A DNA stretch of 64,000 nucleotides, from positions 1 through 64,000 of the forward strand of contig JASDRS010000009.1 of the NCBI GenBank assembly GCA_041441915.1, in the 5' to 3' direction. Shown here piece after piece: positions 1 through 9,434 of the stretch; positions within the stretch are counted from its first letter, which is position 1; the number at the start of each line of letters is the position of its first letter. The position numbers were made by a program, and so were the translations under genes. The stretch is from UBA10365 sp041441915. Its GTDB lineage: Bacteria > Pseudomonadota > Alphaproteobacteria > Rhodobacterales > Rhodobacteraceae. Under the pieces are notes generated by a model. The model had not been told where the DNA came from and made no database searches. It worked only from the letters and a program-made list of their open reading frames with translations.

Positions 1-55
1 GAGTACCGGCCTGTCACGCCGGGGGTCGCGGGTTCGAGCCCCGTCAACCGCGCCA
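1..55 (+). tRNA. tRNA-Asp (GTC), 3' part only
   Basis: The first 55 bases are the 3' two-thirds of a tRNA; the 5' acceptor strand and D-arm lie outside the window. The anticodon stem pairs 6-10 with 18-22, and the 7-base loop at 11-17 contains GTC at 13-15, which reads aspartate codons. A T-arm with the TTCGAGC-type loop follows, then the 3' acceptor strand 45-51, discriminator G52 and an encoded CCA at 53-55. The next gene converges on it and ends 15 bases downstream. Identity rests on the anticodon and the folded arms. Confidence 0.95.
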
Positions 56-70
56 ATATATTTCCAAAGT

Positions 71-514
71 CTAGATATCAAGACGGTATCTGACATGGTC
101 GTCTGAGAGTGTATAGCTGTCATAAAGCTTGCGCGCACGGCTGTTGTTTTCGCTCGTTTGCCAATATAGTCGTTTCCAGCCCCTTTCGCGACAAATTGTT
201 ATCAGATCATCAATCAAAGCACGCCCCGCTCCGATGCCGCGCTGGGTTTCCTTGACAAAAAGGTCCTCTAAATATCCATCCGAACCGTTTATCCAAGTGG
301 AATCGTGATGGTGATGCACCGCAAAGCCAATCATCTCACCGTTCCACGAAGCCATACGGGCTTTAACCCGCGACGTTGGATCTAAGATTCTGTTCCATGT
401 CGCTTGTGTCACATCTGGTGCAAGGGTCACATAGTAAAAAACGAGATATTGTTGCCAAAGGTCACGAAAAGCGGCTTCATCTTTGAGTGTTGCCCAAGTT
501 AATTTTAGGGTCAT
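71..514 (-). CDS. GNAT family N-acetyltransferase
   Basis: A 147-residue protein with the GNAT fold, expected to transfer an acetyl group from acetyl-CoA to an amine; the substrate cannot be read from sequence. The acetyl-CoA pyrophosphate-binding motif A is visible as QRGIGAGRAL at about residues 91-100, followed by the usual helix and a C-terminal segment with WQTSENN and ARKLYDSY, typical of the family. I use the ATG at 512-514 rather than a longer in-frame start at 544, because it forms a 4-base ATGA overlap with the stop codon of the upstream M20 peptidase, which implies translational coupling. The two genes form a small leftward operon. Confidence 0.85.
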   Translation of the reverse strand: MTLKLTWATLKDEAAFRDLWQQYLVFYYVTLAPDVTQATWNRILDPTSRVKARMASWNGEMIGFAVHHHHDSTWINGSDGYLEDLFVKETQRGIGAGRALIDDLITICRERGWKRLYWQTSENNSRARKLYDSYTLSDDHVRYRLDI

Positions 515-1890
515 TTTGTCAGAGCTTCCATAATGCGCAGCCAAGAGCGAATGCCCTTGTGATAGCTGTTCTGGTCATATTTTTCATTAGGGGAATGGAT
601 TTGATCATTTGCTCGGGCAAATCCAGTTAACAGCGCATCCATGCCCAGATAGGTTTTAAAATAGCCAGCAATTGGAATAGATCCGCCACAGCCTACGAAG
701 GCTGCAGGTATACCCCATTCATCGGTCAGTGCTCGGCGCGTTTTGTCAAAGGCAGGATTATTTATTTCCATCGCACTGGCGGGGCTTGCACCATGCTCTT
801 TGAAGCTAGCGGTGCAATCTGGTGGCAGTTGTGACGTTACATAATCCCTGAATACTTGGCGCAGCAAAAGTGGATCTTGATCACCCACCAGTCGAAAACT
901 GATTTTGGCGTGCGCTTTGGCAGGTAGCACAGTTTTAAACCCGTCGCCCATATAGCCACCCCAGAGCCCATTCACCTCACAGGTTGGTCGTGACCAGAGC
1001 ATTTCAAGCGGTGTGCGATCATGCTCTCCCGCAGGCTTGCTAAGTCCTACTTCGTTTAAAAAAGATGAATGGTCAAAGGCCAGATTTTGCCATTGAGAGC
1101 GAATGGCGTCGGGTAGTTCTGGCACTGCATCATAAAACCCAGCCAAGGTAATACGGCCTTTTTCGTCATGTAGCCCTGCTATAATACGCGATAAAACCCG
1201 CAGTGGGTTGATGGCGGCGCCGCCAAACATGCCCGAATGTAGGTCTTTGTTGGGGCCTAGGATGGTGACCTCTTCCCCCAAAACTCCACGCAATGTTGTT
1301 ACGATTGCCGGAGTTTTTGAGGCAAATAAATCGGTATCACAAATGAGGGCTAGATCGGCTTTCAATAGTTCTGCGTTACTTTGCATGAACGGAATTAACG
1401 ACGGCGATCCGGATTCCTCTTCGCCCTCAAAAAACAGCGTGAGTTTGCAGGGCAAGGCGCCGTGCACCTCTTTCCAAGCCCGGCAGGCTTCGATAAAGGT
1501 CATGAGTTGCCCCTTATCGTCAGATGACCCTCGCCCAAAAATGATGGGGCCTTCGGGCGTATCAATCACCGCAGGGTCGAAGGGCGGTCTGTCCCAAAGA
1601 TCTATTGGATCAACTGGTTGAACGTCATAATGGCCATAAAATAGAATGTGGGGGCCCAAAATATCTTGCCCGCCCACGGCAATCACCATCGGCTGCCCCG
1701 CCGTAGGATAAACATTTGCATCAAAGCCCAAATCCTTCAACTCTTTGACCAACCAATTGGCTGCCCGTTCGCAGTCGGGCGCAAAGGCGGGGTCGGTTGA
1801 AATTGATGGGATGCGTAAAAATTCAAGCAGTCGGTCGATAGATTGGGGCAAGGCGCTGTCGGCTTGAGCAAGGCTTTGGAAAAGGGACAT
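511..1890 (-). CDS. M20 family zinc dipeptidase (ArgE/DapE/CNDP-like)
   Basis: A cytosolic metallopeptidase of about 459 residues in the M20 family, which usually hydrolyses dipeptides or N-acylated amino acids with two zinc ions. The metal ligands are in order: GHYDVQP near residue 87, GRGSSDDKGQ, the EGEEESGSPS acid pair, an Asp in LICDTDL, and the C-terminal His in NDQIHSPNE. Length and motif order match the dipeptidase branch rather than DapE. Start chosen at ATG 1888-1890, preceded by GGAG at normal spacing; a longer reading frame to 1908 lacks this. It overlaps the GNAT gene by 4 bases. The exact substrate is unknown. Confidence 0.88.
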   Translation of the reverse strand: MSLFQSLAQADSALPQSIDRLLEFLRIPSISTDPAFAPDCERAANWLVKELKDLGFDANVYPTAGQPMVIAVGGQDILGPHILFYGHYDVQPVDPIDLWDRPPFDPAVIDTPEGPIIFGRGSSDDKGQLMTFIEACRAWKEVHGALPCKLTLFFEGEEESGSPSLIPFMQSNAELLKADLALICDTDLFASKTPAIVTTLRGVLGEEVTILGPNKDLHSGMFGGAAINPLRVLSRIIAGLHDEKGRITLAGFYDAVPELPDAIRSQWQNLAFDHSSFLNEVGLSKPAGEHDRTPLEMLWSRPTCEVNGLWGGYMGDGFKTVLPAKAHAKISFRLVGDQDPLLLRQVFRDYVTSQLPPDCTASFKEHGASPASAMEINNPAFDKTRRALTDEWGIPAAFVGCGGSIPIAGYFKTYLGMDALLTGFARANDQIHSPNEKYDQNSYHKGIRSWLRIMEALTK

Positions 1891-2043
1891 GTGCAAACTC
1901 CAATACATTGGCGAGTTTTATCAAATTTTTCGCCACTGTCCAGCTAAGCCCAAAGGTTACGCTCGACGGTTGAAACAATATTTAAAATATCAAGTTAGCA
2001 AAAAAACTCAAATTAAATAAAAATTGCTGAATTCTTAAATGAT

Positions 2044-2072
2044 TTGATGAAATTAGACTTGCTCTATGGTAT
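2044..2072 (+). promoter_or_regulatory. Possible sigma-70 promoter of the rodZ-like gene
   Basis: TTGATG at 2044-2049 and TGGTAT at 2067-2072 are separated by exactly 17 bases, in the AT-rich spacer between two divergent genes and about 60 bases before the rodZ-like start. Each hexamer departs from the consensus at two positions, so this is a candidate only. Confidence 0.3.
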
Positions 2073-2131
2073 GTTCGACGTAACTAGTATTTTAAATAAA
2101 TTTTTAACGGCGCTTATAGATGGGGATTTGA

Positions 2132-3382
2132 ATGTTTGGACGGAGGAATAAACCTTCTGAGAACCAAAATGAGGGAAGTCCCGGTGCCGGTTCCCATCAG
2201 ATTGGCTTGGGAGATTTGTTGCGTTTCCAACGTGCAACTTTAGGTAAATCTGTGTTTGATGTACAACGTGAATTGCGAATTAAAGCGCGATATATTAGCG
2301 CTATCGAAAATTGCGATATTTCAGTGTTTGGTTCGCAAAGCTTTGTGGCAGGCTATGTGCGCTCATATGCACGCTATTTGAAGCTAGACCCTGAAGAAAT
2401 ATTTGCTCGCTTGTGTAACGAGTCGGATTTCATTGCTCTGAGTAGACTTTCTGCCTTGCCAAACTCTGGCCAGAGTGCAAAGCTTATCCCCGCCTCGCAA
2501 GTGCCAGATCCTTTTAAAAATTCGCGCACCAATTTTCTGCCGCCAAGCGAAAGTTGGTTGAGTTCAATTGAGACTGGAGCAATAGGCTCTTTTTTTGTGC
2601 TTATTCTTCTGATCGGAGCTATTGGATATGGTGGCTGGTCGGTACTTTTGGAAGTGCAAAGGGTGCAGTTGGCCCCTGTTGAGCAGGCCCCTACTTTGGT
2701 TTCGCAAATTGCCCCAGAGTTGTTAGTGCCCCAAGATGACATTTCCGGAGCAGGCCTTTCAAGTGTTGCTTCTTCTGATGGTGAGTTTATAAACAACAGC
2801 AACGCTGAAGTGCTGGGCCGACTTTACCGCCCTCAGGCGTTAGAGTTTCCAGTACTTGTTGCGCGCGATGGCCCAATTGGTAATATTAATCCGTATCTGA
2901 CATCCGATGTCTACGCAGCTGCGACCACTCTTGTTGTCGTTGAACCCACGCCTAAAGAAATAAGTACCGCTGAATGGGCCAGCGTGTCCGAAGTTCAGGT
3001 GGTTGACGCCCAGCCCAGTCTAGTTAGTGTATTCGCAAAAAATCCTGCTTGGGTCCGGGTGTCGTTGCAAGATGGGACTATTTTGTTTGAGAAAATATTA
3101 AATGCCGGTGAAACTTACAAGGTTCCTCAGTTAGAACAATCACCCATACTAAGAGCAGGTAACGCCACGTCGGTCTATTTCATCACCGATGGTGCGGTGT
3201 TTGGGCCAGCTTCGAAAAAAGCGAATGTGGTACGCGACGTTGAGTTGTCTGCAAATTTAATTAAAACGAGCTATGACTTAGCTCTTTCCGTAACTGTGCC
3301 TGCTCCTGAAAAAATCATAGCCAGCGCTGAAACGATCGATGTGCCCACAATTATTGAGCCGTCAGAGCAGCCGTCCCGGTAG
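2132..3382 (+). CDS. RodZ-like helix-turn-helix membrane protein (HTH + TM + DUF4115)
   Basis: A 416-residue protein with the RodZ layout: a cytoplasmic helix-turn-helix of the HTH_25 type at about residues 24-95 (LGDLLRFQRATLGKSVFDVQ, then YISAIEN), one transmembrane helix at about 150-173, a low-complexity periplasmic linker and a C-terminal DUF4115-like beta domain at about 295-365 (WVRVSLQDGTILFEKIL). RodZ links MreB filaments to the elongasome, so a role in cell shape is the natural inference. It lies directly upstream of ispG, a neighbourhood common in alphaproteobacteria and other proteobacteria. The start at 2132 follows an AT-rich leader. The linker is poorly conserved, and I cannot confirm MreB binding from sequence. 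Confidence 0.82.
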   Translation: MFGRRNKPSENQNEGSPGAGSHQIGLGDLLRFQRATLGKSVFDVQRELRIKARYISAIENCDISVFGSQSFVAGYVRSYARYLKLDPEEIFARLCNESDFIALSRLSALPNSGQSAKLIPASQVPDPFKNSRTNFLPPSESWLSSIETGAIGSFFVLILLIGAIGYGGWSVLLEVQRVQLAPVEQAPTLVSQIAPELLVPQDDISGAGLSSVASSDGEFINNSNAEVLGRLYRPQALEFPVLVARDGPIGNINPYLTSDVYAAATTLVVVEPTPKEISTAEWASVSEVQVVDAQPSLVSVFAKNPAWVRVSLQDGTILFEKILNAGETYKVPQLEQSPILRAGNATSVYFITDGAVFGPASKKANVVRDVELSANLIKTSYDLALSVTVPAPEKIIASAETIDVPTIIEPSEQPSR

Positions 3383-3461
3383 CCAATAGTTGGTTTAACC
3401 AACCTGTTGAGGTGTGACCTTGTGGAATTTACAGTAGGCTTAGGTCAAAGCAGGAGAAGTG

Positions 3462-4598
3462 ATGCAACATAATGCTGTTCGCCCTTGGCGCAATATTCAC
3501 CGTCGCAAATCTCGTCAAATCATGGTAGGCAAATTGGCAGTGGGCGGTGATGCCCCTATTTCTGTTCAGACAATGACAAACACTTTGACCACCGACATCG
3601 TGGGGACGATTGAGCAGGTGCATCGGTGCGCCGCGGCGGGAGTAGATATTGTAAGAATTTCAACACCTGATCAAGATAGTACACGCGCCTTACGCAAAAT
3701 TATTGCCGAAAGTCCAGTACCTATCGTGGCGGACATTCATTTCCACTATAAACGCGCGATAGAAGCCGCCGAGGCGGGGGCTGCTTGCCTGCGTATAAAT
3801 CCTGGCAATATTGGTGATGCTGCGCGCGTTAAAGAGGTGATCCGCGCCGCCAAAGACAACGGATGCTCTATCCGCATTGGCGTGAATGCGGGCAGTTTGG
3901 AACGTCATCTGTTAGAAAAGTTTGCTGAGCCGTGCCCCGAAGCGATGGTGGAGTCAGGGCTAAACCATATTAAAATTCTGCAAGACAATGATTTTCATGA
4001 ATTTAAAATCAGCGTTAAGGCATCAGATGTATTTTTGGCTGTCGCCGCGTATCAGGCGCTGGCCGACGTGACTGACGCCCCTATTCATTTGGGTATTACC
4101 GAAGCGGGTGGTGTGACCACGGGCACTGTTAAATCTGCAGTGGGCATTGGCAATCTGCTTTGGTCGGGTATTGGCGACACAATTCGGGTCAGCCTGTCAG
4201 CAGACCCTTTAGAAGAAGTGAAAGTCGGGTTTGAGATTTTGAAATCTTTAGGTTTGCGCCACCGTGGTGTGACGATCATTTCTTGCCCCTCTTGTGCGCG
4301 ACAGGGGTTTGATGTGATTAAAACCGTGTCGACATTAGAAGAGCGTTTGGCCCATATTACTACTTCGATGAGCCTGTCTATCATCGGTTGCGTGGTAAAC
4401 GGGCCAGGCGAAGCCTTGATGACCGATGTTGGATTTACTGGTGGCGGGGCAGGGTCAGGCATGGTATATTTGGCTGGCCAGCAAAGCCATAAGCTAGGAA
4501 ATGACCAGATGATCGAGCAGATAGTAGGGTTGGTCGAAGAAAAGGCCCAAGCTCTTGAAGTAGAAGCGGTGGCTTGTGAAATCAAAGCGCTTGTGTAG
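3462..4598 (+). CDS. ispG: 4-hydroxy-3-methylbut-2-enyl-diphosphate synthase
   Basis: IspG (GcpE) performs the reductive ring opening of methylerythritol cyclodiphosphate, the penultimate step of the MEP isoprenoid pathway, with a [4Fe-4S] cluster. The 378-residue protein has the TIM-barrel N-terminus (VQTMTNT, RISTPDQ, DIHFHYK) and the cluster-binding cysteines in SCPSCARQGFD (about 275 and 278) and GCVVNGPGEA (about 310). Its length is usual for bacterial IspG without the plant-type insert. AGGAG at 3452-3456 is spaced for ATG 3462 rather than the adjacent GTG 3459. It sits 76 bases after the rodZ-like gene, probably in one transcript. Confidence 0.96.
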   Translation: MQHNAVRPWRNIHRRKSRQIMVGKLAVGGDAPISVQTMTNTLTTDIVGTIEQVHRCAAAGVDIVRISTPDQDSTRALRKIIAESPVPIVADIHFHYKRAIEAAEAGAACLRINPGNIGDAARVKEVIRAAKDNGCSIRIGVNAGSLERHLLEKFAEPCPEAMVESGLNHIKILQDNDFHEFKISVKASDVFLAVAAYQALADVTDAPIHLGITEAGGVTTGTVKSAVGIGNLLWSGIGDTIRVSLSADPLEEVKVGFEILKSLGLRHRGVTIISCPSCARQGFDVIKTVSTLEERLAHITTSMSLSIIGCVVNGPGEALMTDVGFTGGGAGSGMVYLAGQQSHKLGNDQMIEQIVGLVEEKAQALEVEAVACEIKALV

Positions 4599-4616
4599 TC
4601 CTATCAGGTTTGGGCC

Positions 4617-5369
4617 TTAGCCCTTGCGTAGGCTTTTTGCTAGCGCGCGCATCTTTTCAAGAGGCACATAGCCGCGCAACATCTGTCCATTCATGATGAA
4701 TGTCGGAGTACCATTAATCCCTAATTTTTGCCCTAGACCGACAGAGCGACCCATTATTTGGTCGATTTTTGGGTCGTTTAGGAGGGCTGATATTGCTGCG
4801 CCATCAAGTCCCAAATTATTGGCAAGGCCCATAAGGCTAGCTGAAGTGATAGCGCCCTTATAAACAAAAAGTCCATTATACATGGTCTCATAGGCATCGT
4901 CCCCCGCGACAAGGCGCGTAGCAATGGAAAAGCGTGACGCCAGTTCAGACTTGGGGCCCAAAATTGGATACTCTTTAATTATATAGCGGATATTGCCGTC
5001 AGATCTGACTAGCTCTTTCACTTCAGAATGGGCTTTGCGGCAGTAGCCGCAACGGTAATCTATAAATTCTACCAGAATGATGTCCCCCTCAGGATTGCCT
5101 CCCTCCCACGAAGTTGCATCATTCACTATCGCGTCATAATGGCTTTGCACCAACTGTGCTTCACTCATATTAGCAGAATTCTTTTCGCGATCTTTTAAAA
5201 CGGCTATGGCTTCCGTAAGAACTTCTGGGTTCTCCAGTAAATAGCTGCGAATTTCAGTTCGAAGCATATCGCGTTCATTTACTGATAATTCATTAATATC
5301 AAACGCATTTGCTGAAAAAGAAGATAAAAAAACTGTCAGTAATAAACTAAACATCAATATTAACTTCAT
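4617..5369 (-). CDS. Periplasmic DsbA/Com1-like thiol-disulfide oxidoreductase
   Basis: A 250-residue exported thioredoxin-fold protein. Residues 1-22 form a signal peptide ending at SANA. A helical N-terminal region (about 25-80, as in Com1/ScsC-type proteins) precedes the catalytic domain, whose active site is CGYC at residues 107-110 in FIDYRCGYCRKAH; the cis-proline loop is NGTPTFI near residue 217. It should introduce or shuffle disulfide bonds in periplasmic proteins. A DsbB homologue at 29544-30011 could reoxidise it, though nothing in the sequence proves that pairing. It converges on ispG and is divergent from the amidase gene. Confidence 0.88.
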   Translation of the reverse strand: MKLILMFSLLLTVFLSSFSANAFDINELSVNERDMLRTEIRSYLLENPEVLTEAIAVLKDREKNSANMSEAQLVQSHYDAIVNDATSWEGGNPEGDIILVEFIDYRCGYCRKAHSEVKELVRSDGNIRYIIKEYPILGPKSELASRFSIATRLVAGDDAYETMYNGLFVYKGAITSASLMGLANNLGLDGAAISALLNDPKIDQIMGRSVGLGQKLGINGTPTFIMNGQMLRGYVPLEKMRALAKSLRKG

Positions 5370-5489
5370 AAAAACTCCTTGGTAAATTTAAAGAAAGATG
5401 GCAGATATTTTGGGCAGGGTCTAGTCTTATGCCCCCATAAAGTAATGCGTCTTTTGGCGGATTGGCACATAGCAGTGAAAGATCATTCC

Positions 5490-6728
5490 ATGGTGCGCCT
5501 TATCTATTGTATTATTTTAAATACCGTCTTAGGGCTTTGGCTTTTGGAGGCTGCGGGCAGTTCAGCGCAAGCCCAAACGGCCACCCAAGTGGTACTGAAC
5601 ACAATATTTATGGAAGGCGACACGCAGTCCCTAACGTTGCGGTTGGGTCTAAGCCGCCCGCGGGAGTGGCGCGCGCGGCTGTTAGGTTCGCCCGCCCGAC
5701 TGTTGATCGATATAAAAGACGCCGATTTTAGCGCGCTTAATCCCGGTCTTTTTAAAAATGCGCTGCTTGGCGATGTACTATTTGGTAGCTTTACTCCTGG
5801 GTGGGCCCGTTTGGTGGTTGCTTTGCGCTATCCGATGACCCTTTCTGAGGCTTATTTGGCTAGTGAAAGTGATGGCGTGGTAATCACACTGAAACTTGAA
5901 AAAACGACACCTGAGGCTTTTGCAAAGGCGGCAACCGTCCCTGAACCCCCGCTTTGGGCTGAACCTATCAGGATTAAACCCGCCCGTTTTGGCTTGGATT
6001 TGAGGAGTAATGTGGAGAAAAAAACCAATTTGACAGTGGTGCTTGACCCAGGCCATGGCGGGCTTGATCCAGGTGCTTTGGCCTTTGGCACGTCTGAGGC
6101 TAAAATGATGTTGGAATTCGCATTTGAGCTAAAAGATCTGTTTGAAAAAGCTGGTGTCCAGACGATTATGACCCGCAAATCGGATCAATTTGTGCCACTT
6201 GAAGCTCGGCCTAGCATTGCTCGTAGCCATAGTGCAGATCTACTTTTGTCTCTGCATGCTGATGCTTTGCCTCTGGGCGAGGCGCTTGGTGTAACAATTT
6301 ATACTATGAACGATGCCGCATCAGACCGCGCGGCGGAAGTTTTAGCCCAACGCCATGACCTCGATGATCTTCTGGCTGGAGTTGATTTAAGTTCGCAAGA
6401 TGATCAAGTGACCAAAGCACTAATGGCCATGGCACGGCTTGAAACTGCGCCGCGTACTAATAGGTTGGCGCAAAGTCTGAAGAAATTTATTTTATTGAGC
6501 GGTATAGAAATGTATGCGCGCCCGTTACAATCAGCGGCGTTTTCGGTGCTCAAATCGCCTGATATCCCCTCTGTGTTGATAGAACTTGGGTTTTTGACTT
6601 CAAAAACTGATTTTTCTCGATTGAATGATCCCGTTTGGCGCGAAGCCATGCAGGTGGCTCTAGTAGATGGCACTATAGATTGGGCAAAAAATGATACAAA
6701 TCTTAGACAATATTTTACGCTCCATTAA
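5490..6728 (+). CDS. N-acetylmuramoyl-L-alanine amidase (AmiC type: AMIN + Amidase_3)
   Basis: A zinc amidase that cuts the bond between muramic acid and the peptide stem, used in daughter-cell separation. From ATG 5490 the protein has 412 residues, starts with a signal peptide (MVRLIYCIILNTVLGLWLLE, then ASSAQAQ-like cleavage region), carries an AMIN-like beta region, and then the Amidase_3 domain from about residue 183. Zinc ligands are the His of VLDPGHGG, the Glu of TSEAKMM and the His of LSLHADAL; the catalytic Glu is in VLIELGFLTS. In-frame upstream starts at 5379 and 5445 would put non-signal sequence first, so I prefer 5490, although its ribosome site is weak. PBP1A follows 84 bases later. 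Confidence 0.9.
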   Translation: MVRLIYCIILNTVLGLWLLEAAGSSAQAQTATQVVLNTIFMEGDTQSLTLRLGLSRPREWRARLLGSPARLLIDIKDADFSALNPGLFKNALLGDVLFGSFTPGWARLVVALRYPMTLSEAYLASESDGVVITLKLEKTTPEAFAKAATVPEPPLWAEPIRIKPARFGLDLRSNVEKKTNLTVVLDPGHGGLDPGALAFGTSEAKMMLEFAFELKDLFEKAGVQTIMTRKSDQFVPLEARPSIARSHSADLLLSLHADALPLGEALGVTIYTMNDAASDRAAEVLAQRHDLDDLLAGVDLSSQDDQVTKALMAMARLETAPRTNRLAQSLKKFILLSGIEMYARPLQSAAFSVLKSPDIPSVLIELGFLTSKTDFSRLNDPVWREAMQVALVDGTIDWAKNDTNLRQYFTLH

Positions 6729-6812
6729 AAAATTCATCTAAATTTGTTTTTGTCGTTTTGACCTTGGCTCAAGCTTCTGTATAAGTATATTTAAAACTTT
6801 TGAGTGGGAAAA

Positions 6813-9365
6813 ATGCGGGTTCTATTTTCATTCTTTGGCGTTCTATTTACTGCCTTAACCTTGGGGCTATTGTGCGTTGTTATGTCGATCGGGGCGGTGT
6901 TTTTGTTCTATGGCCGTGACTTGCCGAGCCACCAAAGTCTGGCTCTTTATGCCCCGCCCACAATCAGCCGCATTTTTGACGGCAACGGTTATATCCTAGA
7001 TGAATTTGCCAAGGAGCGCCGCCTTTATACCCCCATTGAAGATATTCCCCTGATGGTGCGCCACGCCTTTGTTGCGGCGGAAGATCAGAATTTTTACCTG
7101 CATCAAGGTTATGATGCACGTGGTATGATTTCAGCACTCAAAGATGCGGTACTGTCGCGGGGGCGCAACGTGCGTGGCGCATCAACAATCACGCAGCAGG
7201 TCATGAAAAATTTTCTTTTATCGGACGAGCGAACCGGTGAGCGCAAGATAAAGGAGATTATTCTGGCCACGCGGCTAGAAAAAACTTTATCCAAAGATAA
7301 GATTCTTGAACTTTATCTGAACGAGATTTTTTTGGGTCAAAATTCCTATGGCGTAACAGCCGCAGCGCAAACTTATTTTAACAAGACCCTTGATGCGCTA
7401 AGTATTCAAGAGGTGGCGGTTTTGGCTGCGCTGCCCACACAGCCATCGAATTTTCATCCGGTTCGCGGACGCGAAAAGCTGTTGGCGCGCCGTAACTATG
7501 TGCTTGTGCGTATGGCAGAGGATGGCTACGTAACTAATAAAGAACGAGATGGTGCGCTTAGGGCGCAGCTTTTATCTGTTCAGGCAGGACACTATCCGTC
7601 TTTTCGCCAATCGTTGCCCTTACGCGGCTATTTTACTGATGAAATTCGTCGTCAATTGTCAGGAGTTTTTGGTGAAGATGAGTTTTTTTCGGGAGGCCTG
7701 GCCATTCGAGCCACGGTTGATCCTGAGCTCCAAGTTCAAGCTGGGTTGGCTTTGCGGTCAGGTCTTGAAGCCTATGACCGGGCGCACCGGCGCTGGCGTG
7801 GCACTGGTGCTATTATTGCGCTCGATACTTTGAAAGAAGATTGGCGTGCAGCCTTGGGCGCTGTGCAAGCGCCACGCGACATTAAAGAATGGCATCTGGC
7901 GGTTGTGTTAAAGATAACGCCGAAAAAAACGGTGATTGGTGTTGAAAATATCAACGAGGATGCTGAACAGATCATTCCCCTGTCAGAAATGCAATGGGCG
8001 CGCAAAGTCTTGCCAAACAGAGTGCTTGGCCCTGTTATAAAGGCCCCCAAAGATCTTCTTTCAGTCGGGGAAGTGGTCTATGTAAAAGAAGTGACCGACA
8101 AGGCTGGCGCTTTTTCCCATTGGTCTTTGCATCAAGTGCCAGAACTGGAAGGCGCCTTTATGGCGATGGATGTGAATACGGGTCGGGTTTTGGCGATGCA
8201 GGGCGGATTTTCGTACCAAACATCCGTTTTCAACCGCTCAACGCAGGCCGAAAGGCAGCCAGGATCTAGTTTTAAACCCTTTGTTTATGCAGCGGCACTT
8301 GATAGTGGCTTTACTCCTTCGACCGTCGTTGTGGATGCCCCGATAGAAGTGAATACGCCTGAAGGTCTTTGGAGTCCAAAAAATTCGTCTGACAAATATT
8401 ATGGGCCTACACCATTGCGCACTGGAATTGAGAAAAGCCGTAATCTTATGACCGTGCGGGTAGCCCAAGAAATTGGAATGCAAACAGTGGCTTCTTATGC
8501 GGAAAAATTTGGCCTTTATAAGCCTATGCAACCCTATTTGGCTAATGCCTTGGGGGCGCAAGAAACCACGCTGTTTAATATTGTTGCTGCCTATGCGATG
8601 TTTGCCAATGGTGGCGAAAGGGTTGAGCCCACTTTAGTAGACCGTGTACAGGATCGATGGGGTAGAACTATTTACCGCCATGATCAGCGCCGCTGCATGG
8701 ATTGTGGGCAAGCTGAACTACTCGAAGGTAAAGCGCCACGCATTCTGTCTGATCGTGAAAGAGTGATGGATTCTATAACAGCCTACCAACTTACATCAAT
8801 GTTGGAAGGCGTGATCACGCGTGGTACAGCGCGCTCGATCAAACTGTCGGTACCAGTGGCGGGAAAAACGGGCACAACCAATGATTCAAAAGATGGGTGG
8901 TTTGTTGGTTTTACCTCAAATATTGTGGCGGGCTGCTATATGGGTTTTGATCAGCCGCGCTCAATGGGCAAGGGTGTTTATGGCGGCGCACTTTGTGGCC
9001 CCGTTTTTCAAAGTTTTATGGAGAAAGCCATAAAAAAATATGGTGGTAGCACCTTTTCTGTACCGTCAAATGGGTATTTTTTAAATATTGATCGCTATAC
9101 TGGTGCGCGTTTGCCCGATGATGCTGTGGGTGAAAATGTTGTTGCTGAATATTTTAGAAAAGATATAGCCCCCGTATTTGGCCAAAATGCTTTGGTCGAC
9201 GGTGGCTTTAGTATGGGAAGCAATTTGCCGCTGTTTGCACTTGGGGAAGATGACCCGCAAAGTGAGCAGACCTATGCCCCCTTAGAAATTGAGGGTGAGG
9301 AGGGTGCAGAGCCTGCCGCCAAGACCGCAGACTTTGGCACATTGAGTGCCGGAGGACTATATTGA
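6813..9365 (+). CDS. mrcA: Penicillin-binding protein 1A (transglycosylase/transpeptidase)
   Basis: A class A penicillin-binding protein of about 850 residues that polymerises glycan strands and cross-links peptides. One N-terminal transmembrane helix (first 30 residues) anchors it. The GT51 domain shows EDQNFYLHQGYD and RGASTITQQVMKN. An OB-like region follows, then the transpeptidase with SxxK in PGSSFKPF, the SRN-type motif in EKSRNLM and KTG in AGKTGTTND. A GTG at 6804 is in frame, but GAGTGGGA lies at better spacing for ATG 6813. Gene order amidase-PBP1A-prfB is typical for Rhodobacterales. The C-terminal tail is acidic and low complexity. Confidence 0.94.
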   Translation: MRVLFSFFGVLFTALTLGLLCVVMSIGAVFLFYGRDLPSHQSLALYAPPTISRIFDGNGYILDEFAKERRLYTPIEDIPLMVRHAFVAAEDQNFYLHQGYDARGMISALKDAVLSRGRNVRGASTITQQVMKNFLLSDERTGERKIKEIILATRLEKTLSKDKILELYLNEIFLGQNSYGVTAAAQTYFNKTLDALSIQEVAVLAALPTQPSNFHPVRGREKLLARRNYVLVRMAEDGYVTNKERDGALRAQLLSVQAGHYPSFRQSLPLRGYFTDEIRRQLSGVFGEDEFFSGGLAIRATVDPELQVQAGLALRSGLEAYDRAHRRWRGTGAIIALDTLKEDWRAALGAVQAPRDIKEWHLAVVLKITPKKTVIGVENINEDAEQIIPLSEMQWARKVLPNRVLGPVIKAPKDLLSVGEVVYVKEVTDKAGAFSHWSLHQVPELEGAFMAMDVNTGRVLAMQGGFSYQTSVFNRSTQAERQPGSSFKPFVYAAALDSGFTPSTVVVDAPIEVNTPEGLWSPKNSSDKYYGPTPLRTGIEKSRNLMTVRVAQEIGMQTVASYAEKFGLYKPMQPYLANALGAQETTLFNIVAAYAMFANGGERVEPTLVDRVQDRWGRTIYRHDQRRCMDCGQAELLEGKAPRILSDRERVMDSITAYQLTSMLEGVITRGTARSIKLSVPVAGKTGTTNDSKDGWFVGFTSNIVAGCYMGFDQPRSMGKGVYGGALCGPVFQSFMEKAIKKYGGSTFSVPSNGYFLNIDRYTGARLPDDAVGENVVAEYFRKDIAPVFGQNALVDGGFSMGSNLPLFALGEDDPQSEQTYAPLEIEGEEGAEPAAKTADFGTLSAGGLY

Positions 9366-9434
9366 GTTCCAAGGCTTGCCCCCTGCTTCTCTAGCCTGTA
9401 AAACCTCTTGATTATCGTTTAAGGAAATCCGCAT

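Noticed and set aside
1..55. tRNA-Asp as an integration site of a genomic island
   Set aside because: The downstream genes are ordinary chromosomal genes, with no integrase and no repeat of the tRNA 3' end noticed.
1208..1621. Open frame of 137 codons on the plus strand
   Set aside because: It lies wholly antisense to the M20 dipeptidase, whose motifs are all intact, and has no family resemblance.
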